Positions 45,572-56,501 are shown, counted from the first letter of the stretch. The stretch: DNA of 64,000 bases from an uncultured Candidatus Cenarchaeum sp. (GCA_958295735.1 OY282369.1:2890983-2954982); one strand, 5' to 3'. A program made the numbers and translations. Notes: generated by a model from the sequence alone, not told the origin.

Positions 45572-47029
45572 ATGTTTTCCCTGTCACTCAGGTTCGTGGC
45601 AGGCCGTTACCATGCCACCAAATGGGGGAAGAACGTAAACGAGGGAGTCGTGGATTGGCCCCCATCGCCGTGGAGACTGTTGCGTGCCATGATCTCGGCG
45701 TGGAAAACAGACCCAAACGGCCCCGCAGAATCCGATGTTTGGCCAATTTTGAGCACGCTTGCAGATAACCCAGTCCGGTTTTACCTTCCGGCGGCCACGC
45801 AGGCGCATACCAGACACTACATGCCCGCCGGCGGCACAAGCACCACCAAGATAATTGACTCGTTCGTGGCCTTAGGGCCGGAGAACCGCGTAATCGTCAC
45901 TTGGAACGACGTCACGCTGGACGAGAGCCAGGAAAAAACACTGGACGGCATACTTGCTCGCATAGGATACCTCGGAAGGGCGGAATCGTGGTGCGAGGTA
46001 CGAAGAATCGATCATCAGGGCACCCACAACTGCGATCCTCTCAACGGCATCGTGCCAGGCAACAAGAGCATAACCGACGTACTCGTCCCGACAAAAGGTA
46101 TAACGTTGGAGGAACTGTGCGTCACTACGGAAGATCTGCATCGGCGGCAGATCATATTCCCCCCGGGCACCGCGAACGCGAGCTATCTGCGCCAGTCCGA
46201 CTGTTTTGATGCGAAACCGAACATAACCGTGCGCGCCCATCCCGAAGTCACCGTTATGCGGTATGCCGTAGTGGGAAACGTGAGGCCAAAGATCACGGAA
46301 TCGGTGTCCGTGGGAGACTTCATCAGGCGTGTTGCGATGTCCAAGTACGGCCGCAGGAACGGCGGAGGTGCCTCCAAGGCCATCTCGGGAAAGGACGGCA
46401 GAGGCGGCTACCTAAAGTCCGGAAACACGCATGCGTTTTTCATTCCCACGGACGAGGACGGCGACAACGTGCTGGATCACATGACCGTCACGTTTGCGAA
46501 GCCCATGGAAGAGGCGGATTTTTACGCGTTGGCGGCCATGGAAGACATACGATATCCCGGTAAATGGTTCGGCTTGGCGTTCCAGCGGCGCGGCAAGGCC
46601 GACGACTTCAAGGATGTTCCGATACTGCAGAGTGCGAAAAAGTGGGAATCGGCCACCCCGTTAGCTCTTAACCGGCATCCGAAGGGTAGGTTTCGCGACT
46701 GGTCGTCAGCAGAAGCCATAGAAGAAGCAAAAACGCAAATCCGACGCGAAGTAGGTGCCAGGTACGGAGAGACGGCAACGATCAAAAGCCTTGGAGTGAA
46801 AGGCGGCAAGTCGAAGATGCGGTGTGGAGTGATGCCAATACAGTTCAAGCGCTGGAGAAAAGACGGAATTCCGGGATTCGGGGCGTATGACGTATCAATA
46901 GAGTTCGAGTCGGCTGTGCGAGGTCCGCTAGCACTCGGCCATGCTGCGCATTTCGGCTTGGGTTTGTTTGTTCCATCACGATCGCGTGGCATGCCGCCGC
47001 CGAAAAAATTGACGAGTGCCGCAACCTGA
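45572..47029 (+). CDS. csb2: Csb2, Cas5-Cas6 fusion (type I-G)
   Basis: 485 aa. SLSLRFVAGRYHATKWGKNV and VDWPPSPWRLLRAMISAWKT are the Cas5-like N-terminus of Csb2. The C-terminal RAMP domain ends with GHAAHFGLGLFVP, the glycine-rich loop of Cas6-like crRNA endonucleases, with His residues that could be catalytic. It should cut the repeat transcript and cap the crRNA 5' end. Its last codons and stop lie inside a degenerate CRISPR repeat (47008-47043). Confidence 0.9.
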   Translation: MFSLSLRFVAGRYHATKWGKNVNEGVVDWPPSPWRLLRAMISAWKTDPNGPAESDVWPILSTLADNPVRFYLPAATQAHTRHYMPAGGTSTTKIIDSFVALGPENRVIVTWNDVTLDESQEKTLDGILARIGYLGRAESWCEVRRIDHQGTHNCDPLNGIVPGNKSITDVLVPTKGITLEELCVTTEDLHRRQIIFPPGTANASYLRQSDCFDAKPNITVRAHPEVTVMRYAVVGNVRPKITESVSVGDFIRRVAMSKYGRRNGGGASKAISGKDGRGGYLKSGNTHAFFIPTDEDGDNVLDHMTVTFAKPMEEADFYALAAMEDIRYPGKWFGLAFQRRGKADDFKDVPILQSAKKWESATPLALNRHPKGRFRDWSSAEAIEEAKTQIRREVGARYGETATIKSLGVKGGKSKMRCGVMPIQFKRWRKDGIPGFGAYDVSIEFESAVRGPLALGHAAHFGLGLFVPSRSRGMPPPKKLTSAAT

Positions 47030-47109
47030 TCGTTGCGGAAAGTGGCCTTAACAAACCATACGGCGCACTCAGCGTGCTTCAAAGGCTGCAACATGCGAGT
47101 TGCGGAAAA
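47008..47109 (-). CRISPR. Two degenerate repeats at the cas-proximal end
   Basis: 47008-47043 keeps the repeat's stem CCGCAAC/GTTGCGG and AAAG tail, but its loop is CTGATC and its first 12 bases are unrelated; it includes the csb2 stop codon. A 32-bp spacer follows, then 47076-47109 (GCTTCAAAGGCTGCAACATG, then CGAGTTGCGGAAAAG), a repeat with several changes. Degenerate repeats normally mark the trailer end. Confidence 0.75.
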
Positions 47110-47112
47110 GCG

Positions 47113-48583
47113 AAGGAGATCGCGAAGATGAAGAAGAACGCGGGGGGGAGCGAGATCGGGCGGCTGAAGGAGGAGATCGAAAAGCAGCGCAAGGAGATCG
47201 GGCGGCTGATGGAGCAGGCGTGCGGGAAAGCGCACGGCGGCAGCCCGTGCCCGTACGGGGAGGACGTCAAGCGGCTGGGGGAGGAACTCGCGCAGGCCAG
47301 GAAGACCAACTCCACCCTCTCGGCCAGGAACCTCAGGATAAGGCCCAACGCGCGGGGCAAGAAGGGCGCCGCGGCCAAGAAGGGCGACGGCAAGGAAGAC
47401 GCGGCTCCCCGCAGGCGCGCCCCGAGGGCGCGCGCGGAGCCCGACAGGATAGTCCGCGTGGAAGAGGACGAGTGCCGGGTGTGCGGCATCGAGCTGTCCG
47501 GCCCCGTCGGCACGTGCCCGCACACGGTGGAAAAGAGGAGGATCGTCAGCGAGATCGTGAGGTACGACAAGTTCATCAAGTACTGCTCCCCGTGCGGGAC
47601 GACGCGGACGCCGGCCACTCCCGGGGCGCTGCCGGGCAGCGGGTTCGACGTCCCCATAACGATGATGGCGGTCTGCCTCAGGATGACGGGCATGTCGCAC
47701 CGCAACATACGGCTGGCATTCCGCACGACGCTGGGGCTCGACATCGCGCTGGGGACGATAGTGAAGATGGTGAACCGCGTGGCCGCGGCGTTCTGGCCGC
47801 TGTACGTGGGAATGCTGAAGGAGCTGCGCAAGGCCTCGCTGATCAGCGCGGACGAGACGCCGTGGAGGGTCGACGGCCGGTCCGCGTGGCCGTGGGCGTT
47901 CGTCAGCGGCACGGCCGCCGCGTACGCGATCAGGGACACGCGCGGCGCGTCCGTCCCCGAGGCCATGCTGGAGGGATTCGAGGGCATCCTGTCGAGCGAC
48001 TCGCTGGGCTCGTACAACGGTTCCGGGGGCTCGCACCAAAAGTGCCGCTTGCACTGCCCGCGCGAGATCCGCGAGACCCTGGAGTACAAGGAGCCGGGCG
48101 GCGAGTTCAAGCGCTTCGCGCGCACGCTCAAGAAGATGCTGCTCGACTCCCGCGATGCGGCCAAGCTCCGCGGGAAGGGGCGCAGGAAGCTCGCGGTGGG
48201 CAGGCTCCTCGCCGGGGCGGGCCGGCTGATCTCCCGCGGGTACGCGGAGCCCGACTGCCGTAGGTTCGTCAAGAGGCTGCGCCGCGAGAGGGACCGCCCG
48301 TTCACGTTCGCGGTGGCCGGCATCCCGTACCACAACAACGCCGCGGAGCGGGCCGTGCGGCCCGGCGTGATCGCGCGGAAGATCAGCAGCGGGAGCCGCT
48401 CGTGGAAGGGCGCCGAATCCCAGTCGATCCTGATGAGCGTGAAGGAGGCGTGCAGGAGGCGTGCAGGCTGCGCGGGGTGGACTTCTACGAGTTCGGCATC
48501 GAGTACCTGAGCGGGGGGACGAGGGCGCTTCCGGTGGCCAAGGCCGCCGATGCGGGGAAAACCGCTTCGAAATCGTGAGCTCG
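47113..48583 (+). mobile_element. IS66-type insertion at a repeat/spacer junction
   Basis: TGCGGAAAAGCG occurs at 47101-47112 and at 48584-48595. This 12-bp direct repeat covers the end of the degenerate CRISPR repeat and the first spacer bases. IS66-type elements usually duplicate 8 bp, so the exact ends are uncertain by a few bases. Removing the insert leaves a 33-bp spacer (48594-48626) before the next repeat, a normal length. I see no clear terminal inverted repeats. Confidence 0.6.
47128..48578 (+). pseudogene. IS66-family transposase with C-terminal frameshift
   Basis: An IS66 transposase distinct from the one at 18954. Zn-type cysteines lie in DECRVCGIEL and KYCSPCGTT; the DDE residues are in LISADETPWRVDG, ILSSDSLGSYNGSG and YHNNAAERAVRPG. 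Near 48450 an 11-bp tandem duplication (AGGAGGCGTGC twice) shifts the frame, giving a premature stop at 48510. Without it the C-terminus would read CRLRGVDFYEFGIEYLSGG and end at 48578. All catalytic residues precede the break, so activity is not excluded. The start is ATG 47128; the upstream GTG at 47074 would read through a CRISPR repeat. Confidence 0.75.
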
Positions 48584-48626
48584 TGCGGAAAAGCGGATAC
48601 GCCATCTGCCCGGAGACCATCAAGGC

Positions 48627-48848
48627 GCTTCAGTGGGGCCGCAACATGAGGGTTGCGGAAAGCATGACGGGCATCGCCCTGTTGAACACTATCCCCGCCA
48701 CTGGATCCATCACCACCGCGTGTTGCGGAAAGCATGACGGGCATCGCCCTGTTGAACGCTGTAGCTGCCGCTGGGCATTATTCAGCCTCGCGCGTTGCGG
48801 AAAGCATGACGGGCATCGCCCTGTTGAACGCGGTTGTCTGGCTTTAAT
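48627..48848 (-). CRISPR. Short array segment with an off-register duplicated repeat block
   Basis: A near-consensus repeat (48627-48662, two A-to-G changes) is followed by a 36-bp block made of its last 11 bases (GTTGCGGAAAG) and 25 bases of the next spacer (CATGACGGGCATC, then GCCCTGTTGAAC). This block recurs exactly at 48652, 48722 and 48794, separated by segments of 34 and 36 bp. After the last copy come 11 bp and then GCTTTAAT (48841-48848), the start of the repeat that continues at 50306 beyond an inserted IS. Confidence 0.8.
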
Positions 48849-50305
48849 GGGGGTAATGCAGAATTCACCATATTGTCGACACAAGCTCACACGATAGGTT
48901 AAAGCCCCCGCCCGCGATGCCATGGCATGCCGAACTCGGCCAAGCAGGAGTTGGCGATACTCCGGAACGAGAACAAGCGGCTGGAGGAAGAGCTGGAGCG
49001 CGAGAGGGCGCTCTGGCCGTCGCCCTCCACCGCGGGCAGGCTCGCGCGGAACTGCCCCCAGCTCATGCACGCGCTCGCGATGCTGGACACCGTCCTGGCC
49101 AGCGACAAGCTCCTGAAGGCCTGCACCGGGATGACGCGGAAGCATTTCGACTACCTGCTGCCCCTGTTCACCGAGGAGATCGAGCGCAGGAAAAAGACCC
49201 CGCTGTTCAGGGACGGCGGCCCGGGCGCGTCGGATCCCGGCAACATGTGCAGTCTCGAGCGCAGGCACGCCCTGCTCCTCGTCATCATGCGCTGCAAGAC
49301 CGGCGCGACGCAGGGGCATCTGTCCGTCCAGTTCGGGGTGGACCAGAGCACCGTCTGCAGGTACGTCAAGGCGTGCATGCCGATCCTGGAAGCGATCCTT
49401 CCCACGCCGGACAAGTACTCCAAGGAGATAGCCGCGTGCAAGACGGACGAGGAGCGCGTGAAGTTCCTTACCGACGGCTGCAAGGGCAGGGGCAAGGACA
49501 AGGGCAAGATGCTGCTGGACGGGACCCGGACGCCCCGCGCGCGGCCTTCCGACGGGGAAGAGCAGAAGGACTTCTACACCCGCAAGAACAAGATGCACTG
49601 CCTCAACACGGTGGCGGGCGCCAGCCCGACGGGGATGCTGCTGTACGCCAGCGAGACGCTCCCCGGCAGCCGGCACGACATCGTCATGGTGGGCGGGCTG
49701 GGCAAGGTGTTCCCGAGCATGGCGGACCCCCGCACGCCCGAGAAGGAGAGGATAACGGTCGTCGGGGACGCGGGGTTCCAGGGATTGGGGACGCGCCTTC
49801 CCGGGATAATCCCGGTGACCCCGCACAAGAGGAAGCCGGGGAAGGATCTCACCGCGGCCCGGAAGGAAGCGAACAGGAAGCTCAGCAGGATAAGGTCGCT
49901 GATCGAGCGCATCTTCGAGAGGATGAAGAGGTACAAGATACTCCGCGTGCCGTTCGAGGGGACCCCGGAGCAGTTCCACCATGTATTCAACACCGTGGGG
50001 GGCCTGGTCAACCTGGTCCGGGCGTTCGACGAGATCTCCAGCGGCGCCGGCCTGCACGGGTCCCTGGCAACCAAGTGGCGCGGGCAGCGGCTGAAGCGGC
50101 CCCCGCGCCGCTGACGCAGCGCGGGACTTCCGGCGCCGGGAATTCCCGCGGCCAGGGTAGCATCGCGTTTTATTCCGGGGCACTTTGCAGTGCTGCGAGC
50201 CCGCGCGCCCCGGATCGGCAAATTGCGCGGTTGTTCACCGCGCCGCGCGAATACGCGCCGCGCAAAGCGTGTCATTTGTCACTCGTGAAAATACGCATTA
50301 TCTCC
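48849..50305 (+). mobile_element. IS5-like element inserted in a CRISPR repeat
   Basis: The ends GGGGGTAATGCAGAAT (left) and AATACGCATTATCTCC (right) are imperfect inverted repeats. AAT is present on both sides (48846-48848, 50306-50308), a 3-bp target duplication inside the repeat (GCTTxAAT^GGGG). Length 1457 bp. A related element sits at 61536-63040 at the same repeat position. Confidence 0.75.
48927..50114 (+). CDS. IS5-like DDE transposase (DDE_Tnp_4 type)
   Basis: 395 aa. An N-terminal coiled coil is followed by an HTH (QFGVDQSTVCRYVKACMP) and the DDE domain: D in MLLDGTRTPRARPS, then TLPGSRHDIVM, D in VVGDAGFQGLGTRLPG, and E in LIERIFERMKRYKILRVPF. ATG 48927 lies 26 nt after GGTTAAAG. 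The related element at 61536 has the same promoter block (ACAAGCTCACAC, then GGTTAA), so the first residues MPNS are conserved. All motifs are intact. Confidence 0.85.
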   Translation: MPNSAKQELAILRNENKRLEEELERERALWPSPSTAGRLARNCPQLMHALAMLDTVLASDKLLKACTGMTRKHFDYLLPLFTEEIERRKKTPLFRDGGPGASDPGNMCSLERRHALLLVIMRCKTGATQGHLSVQFGVDQSTVCRYVKACMPILEAILPTPDKYSKEIAACKTDEERVKFLTDGCKGRGKDKGKMLLDGTRTPRARPSDGEEQKDFYTRKNKMHCLNTVAGASPTGMLLYASETLPGSRHDIVMVGGLGKVFPSMADPRTPEKERITVVGDAGFQGLGTRLPGIIPVTPHKRKPGKDLTAARKEANRKLSRIRSLIERIFERMKRYKILRVPFEGTPEQFHHVFNTVGGLVNLVRAFDEISSGAGLHGSLATKWRGQRLKRPPRR

Positions 50306-53300
50306 AATGGGGCCGCAACATGAGAGTTGCGGAAAGAAACTCCGAGACCATACTTGTTGGACGGGGGAGGTCGCTTCAATGGGGCCGCAACATGAGAGTT
50401 GCGGAAAGCCCGAACTCCAGGCGGAGGAGGCGGACAGCTCCAGGGCTTCAATGGGGCCGCAACATGAGAGTTGCGGAAAGCCGACACGTGGAATTCGATT
50501 GGGACGGCGGCAGGTTCGCTTCAATGGGGCCGCAACATGAGAGTTGCGGAAAGGCTTCGTCGAATCGCCTGGCGTCGATCAGGTTGTCGCTTCAATGGGG
50601 CCGCAACATGAGAGTTGCGGAAAGCGGGATGGTGCGCTACTGTCCGGACTGCCGCTCGGACGCTTCAATGGGGCCGCAACATGAGAGTTGCGGAAAGGTT
50701 CTGCGCCCTCGTCTGGTTGGCGTGCGCCCGCGGGCTTCAATGGGGCCGCAACATGAGAGTTGCGGAAAGATTCAAGAGTTAGGCGAACATGCGGGCCTGA
50801 ACGCTAGCTTCAATGGGGCCGCAACATGAGAGTTGCGGAAAGGTAGCCGCGCGCCTTGTCGACATAATCACCGTACTTGCTTCAATGGGGCCGCAACATG
50901 AGAGTTGCGGAAAGGCTGAGGAAGTTGCGGTTCCGGAGGAGGAGGTTAAGGCTTCAATGGGGCCGCAACATGAGAGTTGCGGAAAGACTCTGGAACGCCG
51001 GCCGGGAAAGGATGGGCGCGGGCTTCAATGGGGCCGCAACATGAGAGTTGCGGAAAGACGTACGCCCAGAGCAGTTCCTCGGGGTCCGTTTGCTTCAATG
51101 GGGCCGCAACATGAGAGTTGCGGAAAGCCCGAAAAATGCTGAGGGCCCTGCCGGGCTGCGGGGCTTCAATGGGGCCGCAACATGAGAGTTGCGGAAAGCC
51201 GACGTTATGCCTTCCCCGCCCGGAACCACCGCGCTTCAATGGGGCCGCAACATGAGAGTTGCGGAAAGCACGGCCGCCCTCGTCGAGATAAAAGCGTCCG
51301 GGAGCTTCAATGGGGCCGCAACATGAGAGTTGCGGAAAGACGACCTGGATGCCGTGGTGGAACGGCAGGAAGCGCTTCAATGGGGCCGCAACATGAGAGT
51401 TGCGGAAAGAAGGCGCCAGATCGCTGAAACTACGCGGGCCCTCCGCTTCAATGGGGCCGCAACATGAGAGTTGCGGAAAGTGAGAGCGCCGGAGGCGTTC
51501 GCGTCGAGGTCGGCCGCTTCAATGGGGCCGCAACATGAGAGTTGCGGAAAGACGGCATGACCGGCCTCCAAACATGCGATGTCGTGCTTCAATGGGGCCG
51601 CAACATGAGAGTTGCGGAAAGTCAAAGTGGCAGTTGGGGCAGCTGGCCAGGTCGGTGCTTCAATGGGGCCGCAACATGAGAGTTGCGGAAAGCAAAATAG
51701 ACACTATGACAAAAAAAGAACTGCAGGCTTCAATGGGGCCGCAACATGAGAGTTGCGGAAAGCCTCGCGCTTCGATTCGTTCCTCACGAAGCTCGAGCTT
51801 CAATGGGGCCGCAACATGAGAGTTGCGGAAAGGAGTGGACGCTCTCGCGGGTGAGCGTGAGCGAGTAGCTTCAATGGGGCCGCAACATGAGAGTTGCGGA
51901 AAGGCGTGCTGATCGATCGGGAAATCGACGGCGAGCTCGCTTCAATGGGGCCGCAACATGAGAGTTGCGGAAAGGCGAACTGGCGCGGCTCCGGCGGAAG
52001 GCGCGCGTGCTTCAATGGGGCCGCAACATGAGAGTTGCGGAAAGTCGCGCTCGCGGACGGTCGACAATTGGCAGCCCGAGCTTCAATGGGGCCGCAACAT
52101 GAGAGTTGCGGAAAGGCGTGTCCCTCGGTCGGCCGGGTGCGGTGACACGAGCTTCAATGGGGCCGCAACATGAGAGTTGCGGAAAGTACGACGACGTGGC
52201 CGATCGGGACTTTGATCAGACCGCTTCAATGGGGCCGCAACATGAGAGTTGCGGAAAGCCCGCCGGGCGCCATAATGAAAGACGTGGCCAGAGCTTCAAT
52301 GGGGCCGCAACATGAGAGTTGCGGAAAGTGCGCCGCCCTCTCTGGGTTCCATCCGGGGCCGCGTGGCTTCAATGGGGCCGCAACATGAGAGTTGCGGAAA
52401 GCCGCCTCGATGATCGGCTTGGGGACGGCGATCTGGCTTCAATGGGGCCGCAACATGAGAGTTGCGGAAAGATGCTGGAGCACGAGGCGGTCTCCATAGA
52501 GGAGGCCGCTTCAATGGGGCCGCAACATGAGAGTTGCGGAAAGCGCTGCGCGCGCAGCACAAGATAGACCAGGCGACCGCTTCAATGGGGCCGCAACATG
52601 AGAGTTGCGGAAAGCGGGCGGGGCGCCGCCCGACCCGAACGTAGAATGAATGCTTCAATGGGGCCGCAACATGAGAGTTGCGGAAAGAGGGGCGCTATGC
52701 AGTCATAGGCATGCGCGTGCAGGGCTTCAATGGGGCCGCAACATGAGAGTTGCGGAAAGATCGCCGACCACGTGCACGCCGGAGATGAGGCGCGGCTTCA
52801 ATGGGGCCGCAACATGAGAGTTGCGGAAAGTGTTCATACCTTACCCCCCCGCACATGGGGGTAATGCTTCAATGGGGCCGCAACATGAGAGTTGCGGAAA
52901 GTGGCCCACCCCGTCCGCGTTTCCGCGTCCAGCCAGCTTCAATGGGGCCGCAACATGAGAGTTGCGGAAAGTCTGTGCTCATGCTTTAGGGTACCATTCA
53001 TGGGGGGCTTCAATGGGGCCGCAACATGAGAGTTGCGGAAAGGAGATTTCCGAAATGATGGACGACACCGCGGCGAGCTTCAATGGGGCCGCAACATGAG
53101 AGTTGCGGAAAGCTGAGGGCCCGCGCCGAGGGCAGGGGAACCGCCGTGCTTCAATGGGGCCGCAACATGAGAGTTGCGGAAAGTTTCAGGATCTGGCGCC
53201 TTATTCGGTCTATCCAATGCTTCAATGGGGCCGCAACATGAGAGTTGCGGAAAGCCTGACATATACCGCCTCGGGAAAGAGGGGCTGGAAGCTTCAATGG

Positions 53301-55201
53301 GGCCGCAACATGAGAGTTGCGGAAAGTGTATATATGCACTATGTTTAGGCCTCAAATCTCAAAGCTTCAATGGGGCCGCAACATGAGAGTTGCGGAAAGC
53401 AGGTTCGACACGCGCAACCCAAACCCCTTCTCGGAGCTTCAATGGGGCCGCAACATGAGAGTTGCGGAAAGACGAGGCGGTGGAGGAAATGAAGCGGATC
53501 GGGGATGCTTCAATGGGGCCGCAACATGAGAGTTGCGGAAAGACGAGGAGGCGGAAATTAAAAAGGCGCAGGCGGAGGAGCTTCAATGGGGCCGCAACAT
53601 GAGAGTTGCGGAAAGTTCGTGCGGAACCACGGTACAGATAGCCGCAACGACGCTTCAATGGGGCCGCAACATGAGAGTTGCGGAAAGTATCACCTACACG
53701 AAAGGAACCGCCATCTCCTGCGCCGCTTCAATGGGGCCGCAACATGAGAGTTGCGGAAAGTCGTAGACGGGCCCGGCGGCCTGCCGCCCAAAAAGCTTCA
53801 ATGGGGCCGCAACATGAGAGTTGCGGAAAGCGGGGCGGGCGGAACGACGCCACGCTCGAATACGTGCTTCAATGGGGCCGCAACATGAGAGTTGCGGAAA
53901 GTCTTCCTCCTCGTCTCCCTCTGCAACGAAGTCTACCGGCTTCAATGGGGCCGCAACATGAGAGTTGCGGAAAGACACTCTGCTGATCTTGCGCAGTTCC
54001 GGCGAATCGCTTCAATGGGGCCGCAACATGAGAGTTGCGGAAAGTATTAAAGCGGGAATCCTTGAATGGTCTGACGTGGCTTCAATGGGGCCGCAACATG
54101 AGAGTTGCGGAAAGTCGTCCAGTTCGTCCAGCAGATGATCGGGAGGATGCTTCAATGGGGCCGCAACATGAGAGTTGCGGAAAGCGCGTACGATCTAGGT
54201 CTGGACGATCTTGAAACGAGCTTCAATGGGGCCGCAACATGAGAGTTGCGGAAAGTCACGGTCGGTACCCGAATCCCCCCCGACCAGTGTGCTTCAATGG
54301 GGCCGCAACATGAGAGTTGCGGAAAGCGGCCGGCATGGAATCGGCGGGCGCCGCCGCGGTAGCTTCAATGGGGCCGCAACATGAGAGTTGCGGAAAGATT
54401 TGGCCCGACGTCCACTGGAACGCAGTCGCGGCGCTTCAATGGGGCCGCAACATGAGAGTTGCGGAAAGGAGCGCGATGTCCGGCAGACCATCGGCCGGCA
54501 CCGGCTTCAATGGGGCCGCAACATGAGAGTTGCGGAAAGGCGGAGGACGGCCGCGTACCCCTGGGTGTCGGCCGAGCTTCAATGGGGCCGCAACATGAGA
54601 GTTGCGGAAAGCGGGTCATCGAGCTCGCCAAGAACTCCACGGGCAAGCTTCAATGGGGCCGCAACATGAGAGTTGCGGAAAGTCGGCGGTGACCACGCAG
54701 CGAAGCTTCTTTTGCCCCGCTTCAATGGGGCCGCAACATGAGAGTTGCGGAAAGCCCAACTGGGTAGCCAACTCCACTATCAGGTTGCCGCTTCAATGGG
54801 GCCGCAACATGAGAGTTGCGGAAAGCGGAGGTCGCGATGGCGCGCGTGCAGGACACGGTGGGCTTCAATGGGGCCGCAACATGAGAGTTGCGGAAAGCGT
54901 CACCAAGGGCACCCACCTCAAGGTGCACGCTTGGCTTCAATGGGGCCGCAACATGAGAGTTGCGGAAAGTCATCACGGCGGGCTTGCCGACGAACGATCC
55001 CATGCTTCAATGGGGCCGCAACATGAGAGTTGCGGAAAGCCGGAACGTTGACTGGTACCGCGGCCTCCCCAGCGCGCTTCAATGGGGCCGCAACATGAGA
55101 GTTGCGGAAAGTGATCGAGCGCGGAACTAATTTGGGGTTAACGGACGCTTCAATGGGGCCGCAACATGAGAGTTGCGGAAAGGCCTGGAGTATGGTAAGT
55201 A
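50306..55201 (-). CRISPR. Type I-G CRISPR array, segment 1 (69 repeats)
   Basis: The repeat is 36 bp: GCTTCAATGGGG, stem CCGCAAC, loop ATGAGA, stem GTTGCGG, AAAG. I count 69 repeats, with start-to-start distances of 70-73 bp, i.e. spacers of 34-37 bp; the first repeat lost its 5' bases to the IS. Repeats are essentially identical. Read on the minus strand the repeat ends ATTGAAGC, resembling the ATTGAAAC-type 5' handle of many crRNAs, so I assign the minus strand with the leader to the right, outside the window. Spacers show no obvious shared sequence. Confidence 0.95.
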
Positions 55202-56501
55202 TAGCCACGGAAATAAGTAACTGAGCTGGTCTTCGGCGGCGGAATAAGTAATTGAGCTAGTCTGGGGGCTGATTCGGGCCGTTTTTCGCGGGTGCCTCGC
55301 CCCTAGTCGCGAGGGATCAAATTGCGCAATAATTAGGAAAAAACGCCCGGCCGATCCGGAACGTTCATTTAGATTGTTTTCGAGGGCACGGCATGCTGAC
55401 CCGCGCGGAGCTCATGCACGCCCTCGCGACGGAAAAGGATCCCCGCAAGAGGACGAGGATCCACGGAATCTGCAGGATCGTGATCGAGAAGGAAAGCTAC
55501 AGGGAAGTCGCGAGGATCATGTACAAGTCGTACAACACGATCAGGGCGTGGCACGAGCGCTACCTGCGGGAAGGGCTCAAGGGCCTTAGCGATCGCCCCC
55601 GCCCCGGCCGCCCGCCCAAGATAACAAACCGGAAGCTCACCGAATTCATGGAAGAGGGGGACACGCTGTCCAGGTTCCCGAAGCTGCTCGCGGAGAAGGT
55701 GAAGGAGAAGACCGGCATCGCGTACAGCGAGGGGGCGGTGCGCCGCAAGCTGCGCGACGGCGGCTATTCCCCCAAGGTCCCCGAGCCGGTGCACGCCAGG
55801 AGGGAGTCGGTCGAAAACGTAGCAAAGTGGCAAAAATGGCTGAAACATTGGCTCCAAAAGGCGGAAAACGACGGATTTCTGCCGTTCGTGGTGGACGAGA
55901 GCAGCCTGCTGCACGACTACCAGCCCAGGCGGAGCTTGTGGACGCTGGTCGGGAAGCGGGCCTACGAGTGGTACACGGGGAACCACACGCGCAGGATGAT
56001 CTTCGGGGCGCTGTCCATGAACGGCGACCAGGTGTTCATGAACGCGCAGAGGTTCGACACGGAGACGACGATCAAGTTCTTCAGGCGCGTGACGGCACGG
56101 CACGGCCCGGCGGCGCTGCTCGTGGACAGGGCGACGCCGCACCGATCGATCGGCACGAACGAGTTCGTAAAGGACAACGAGGGACTCGTGCGCATCGGGT
56201 ACTTCCCCACCGGGTGGCCCGAACTCAACCCGGTCGAATCCTGCTGGAACACGCTCAAGCGGCAGCCGCACGCGCACCAGGTCTACCCGACGGTGGACGC
56301 GAGGATCGCGAAGTCGATGGAATACCTGAGGACGCACCGGTTCCACCTGGACGTCACGCGGTTTCTGTTCAGGGAGCCCGTCGCGAAGATCATCTGACGG
56401 CGCCGCGCGCGGTCGGGCCCCGCGCGTGCCGGCGCGCCGCGTCCGCAAAAACAACCCGAATGAACGCCCGCGATTAGCTCAGTTACTTATTTACGCGGCT
56501 A
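55202..56501 (+). mobile_element. IS630-type element inserted in a spacer
   Basis: Inverted ends of about 26 bp (TAGCCRCGKAAATAAG, then TAACTGAGCT) are flanked by TA on both sides (55200-55201, 56502-56503), the TA duplication of IS630/mariner-type elements. Removing the element restores a spacer of exactly 34 bp. A second, imperfect copy of the inner end (GGAATAAGTAATTGAGCT) lies at about 55240. Confidence 0.85.
55393..56397 (+). CDS. IS630-family transposase
   Basis: 334 aa. N-terminal winged HTH (YREVARIMYKSYNTIRAWHE; LSDRPRPGRPPKIT), then the DDE domain: D in FVVDESSLLHDY, D in ALLVDRATPHRS, E in WPELNPVESCWNTLKRQ, the IS630 signature. ATG 55393 lies about 24 nt after a TATA-like CATTTAGA. 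The gene is intact. Confidence 0.9.
   Translation: MLTRAELMHALATEKDPRKRTRIHGICRIVIEKESYREVARIMYKSYNTIRAWHERYLREGLKGLSDRPRPGRPPKITNRKLTEFMEEGDTLSRFPKLLAEKVKEKTGIAYSEGAVRRKLRDGGYSPKVPEPVHARRESVENVAKWQKWLKHWLQKAENDGFLPFVVDESSLLHDYQPRRSLWTLVGKRAYEWYTGNHTRRMIFGALSMNGDQVFMNAQRFDTETTIKFFRRVTARHGPAALLVDRATPHRSIGTNEFVKDNEGLVRIGYFPTGWPELNPVESCWNTLKRQPHAHQVYPTVDARIAKSMEYLRTHRFHLDVTRFLFREPVAKII

Noticed and set aside
48652-48829. A second CRISPR type with its own 36-bp repeat
   Set aside because: The first 11 bases are exactly the end of the neighbouring type I-G repeat, and the other 25 are the start of that repeat's spacer, so a displaced duplication explains it better than an independent array.
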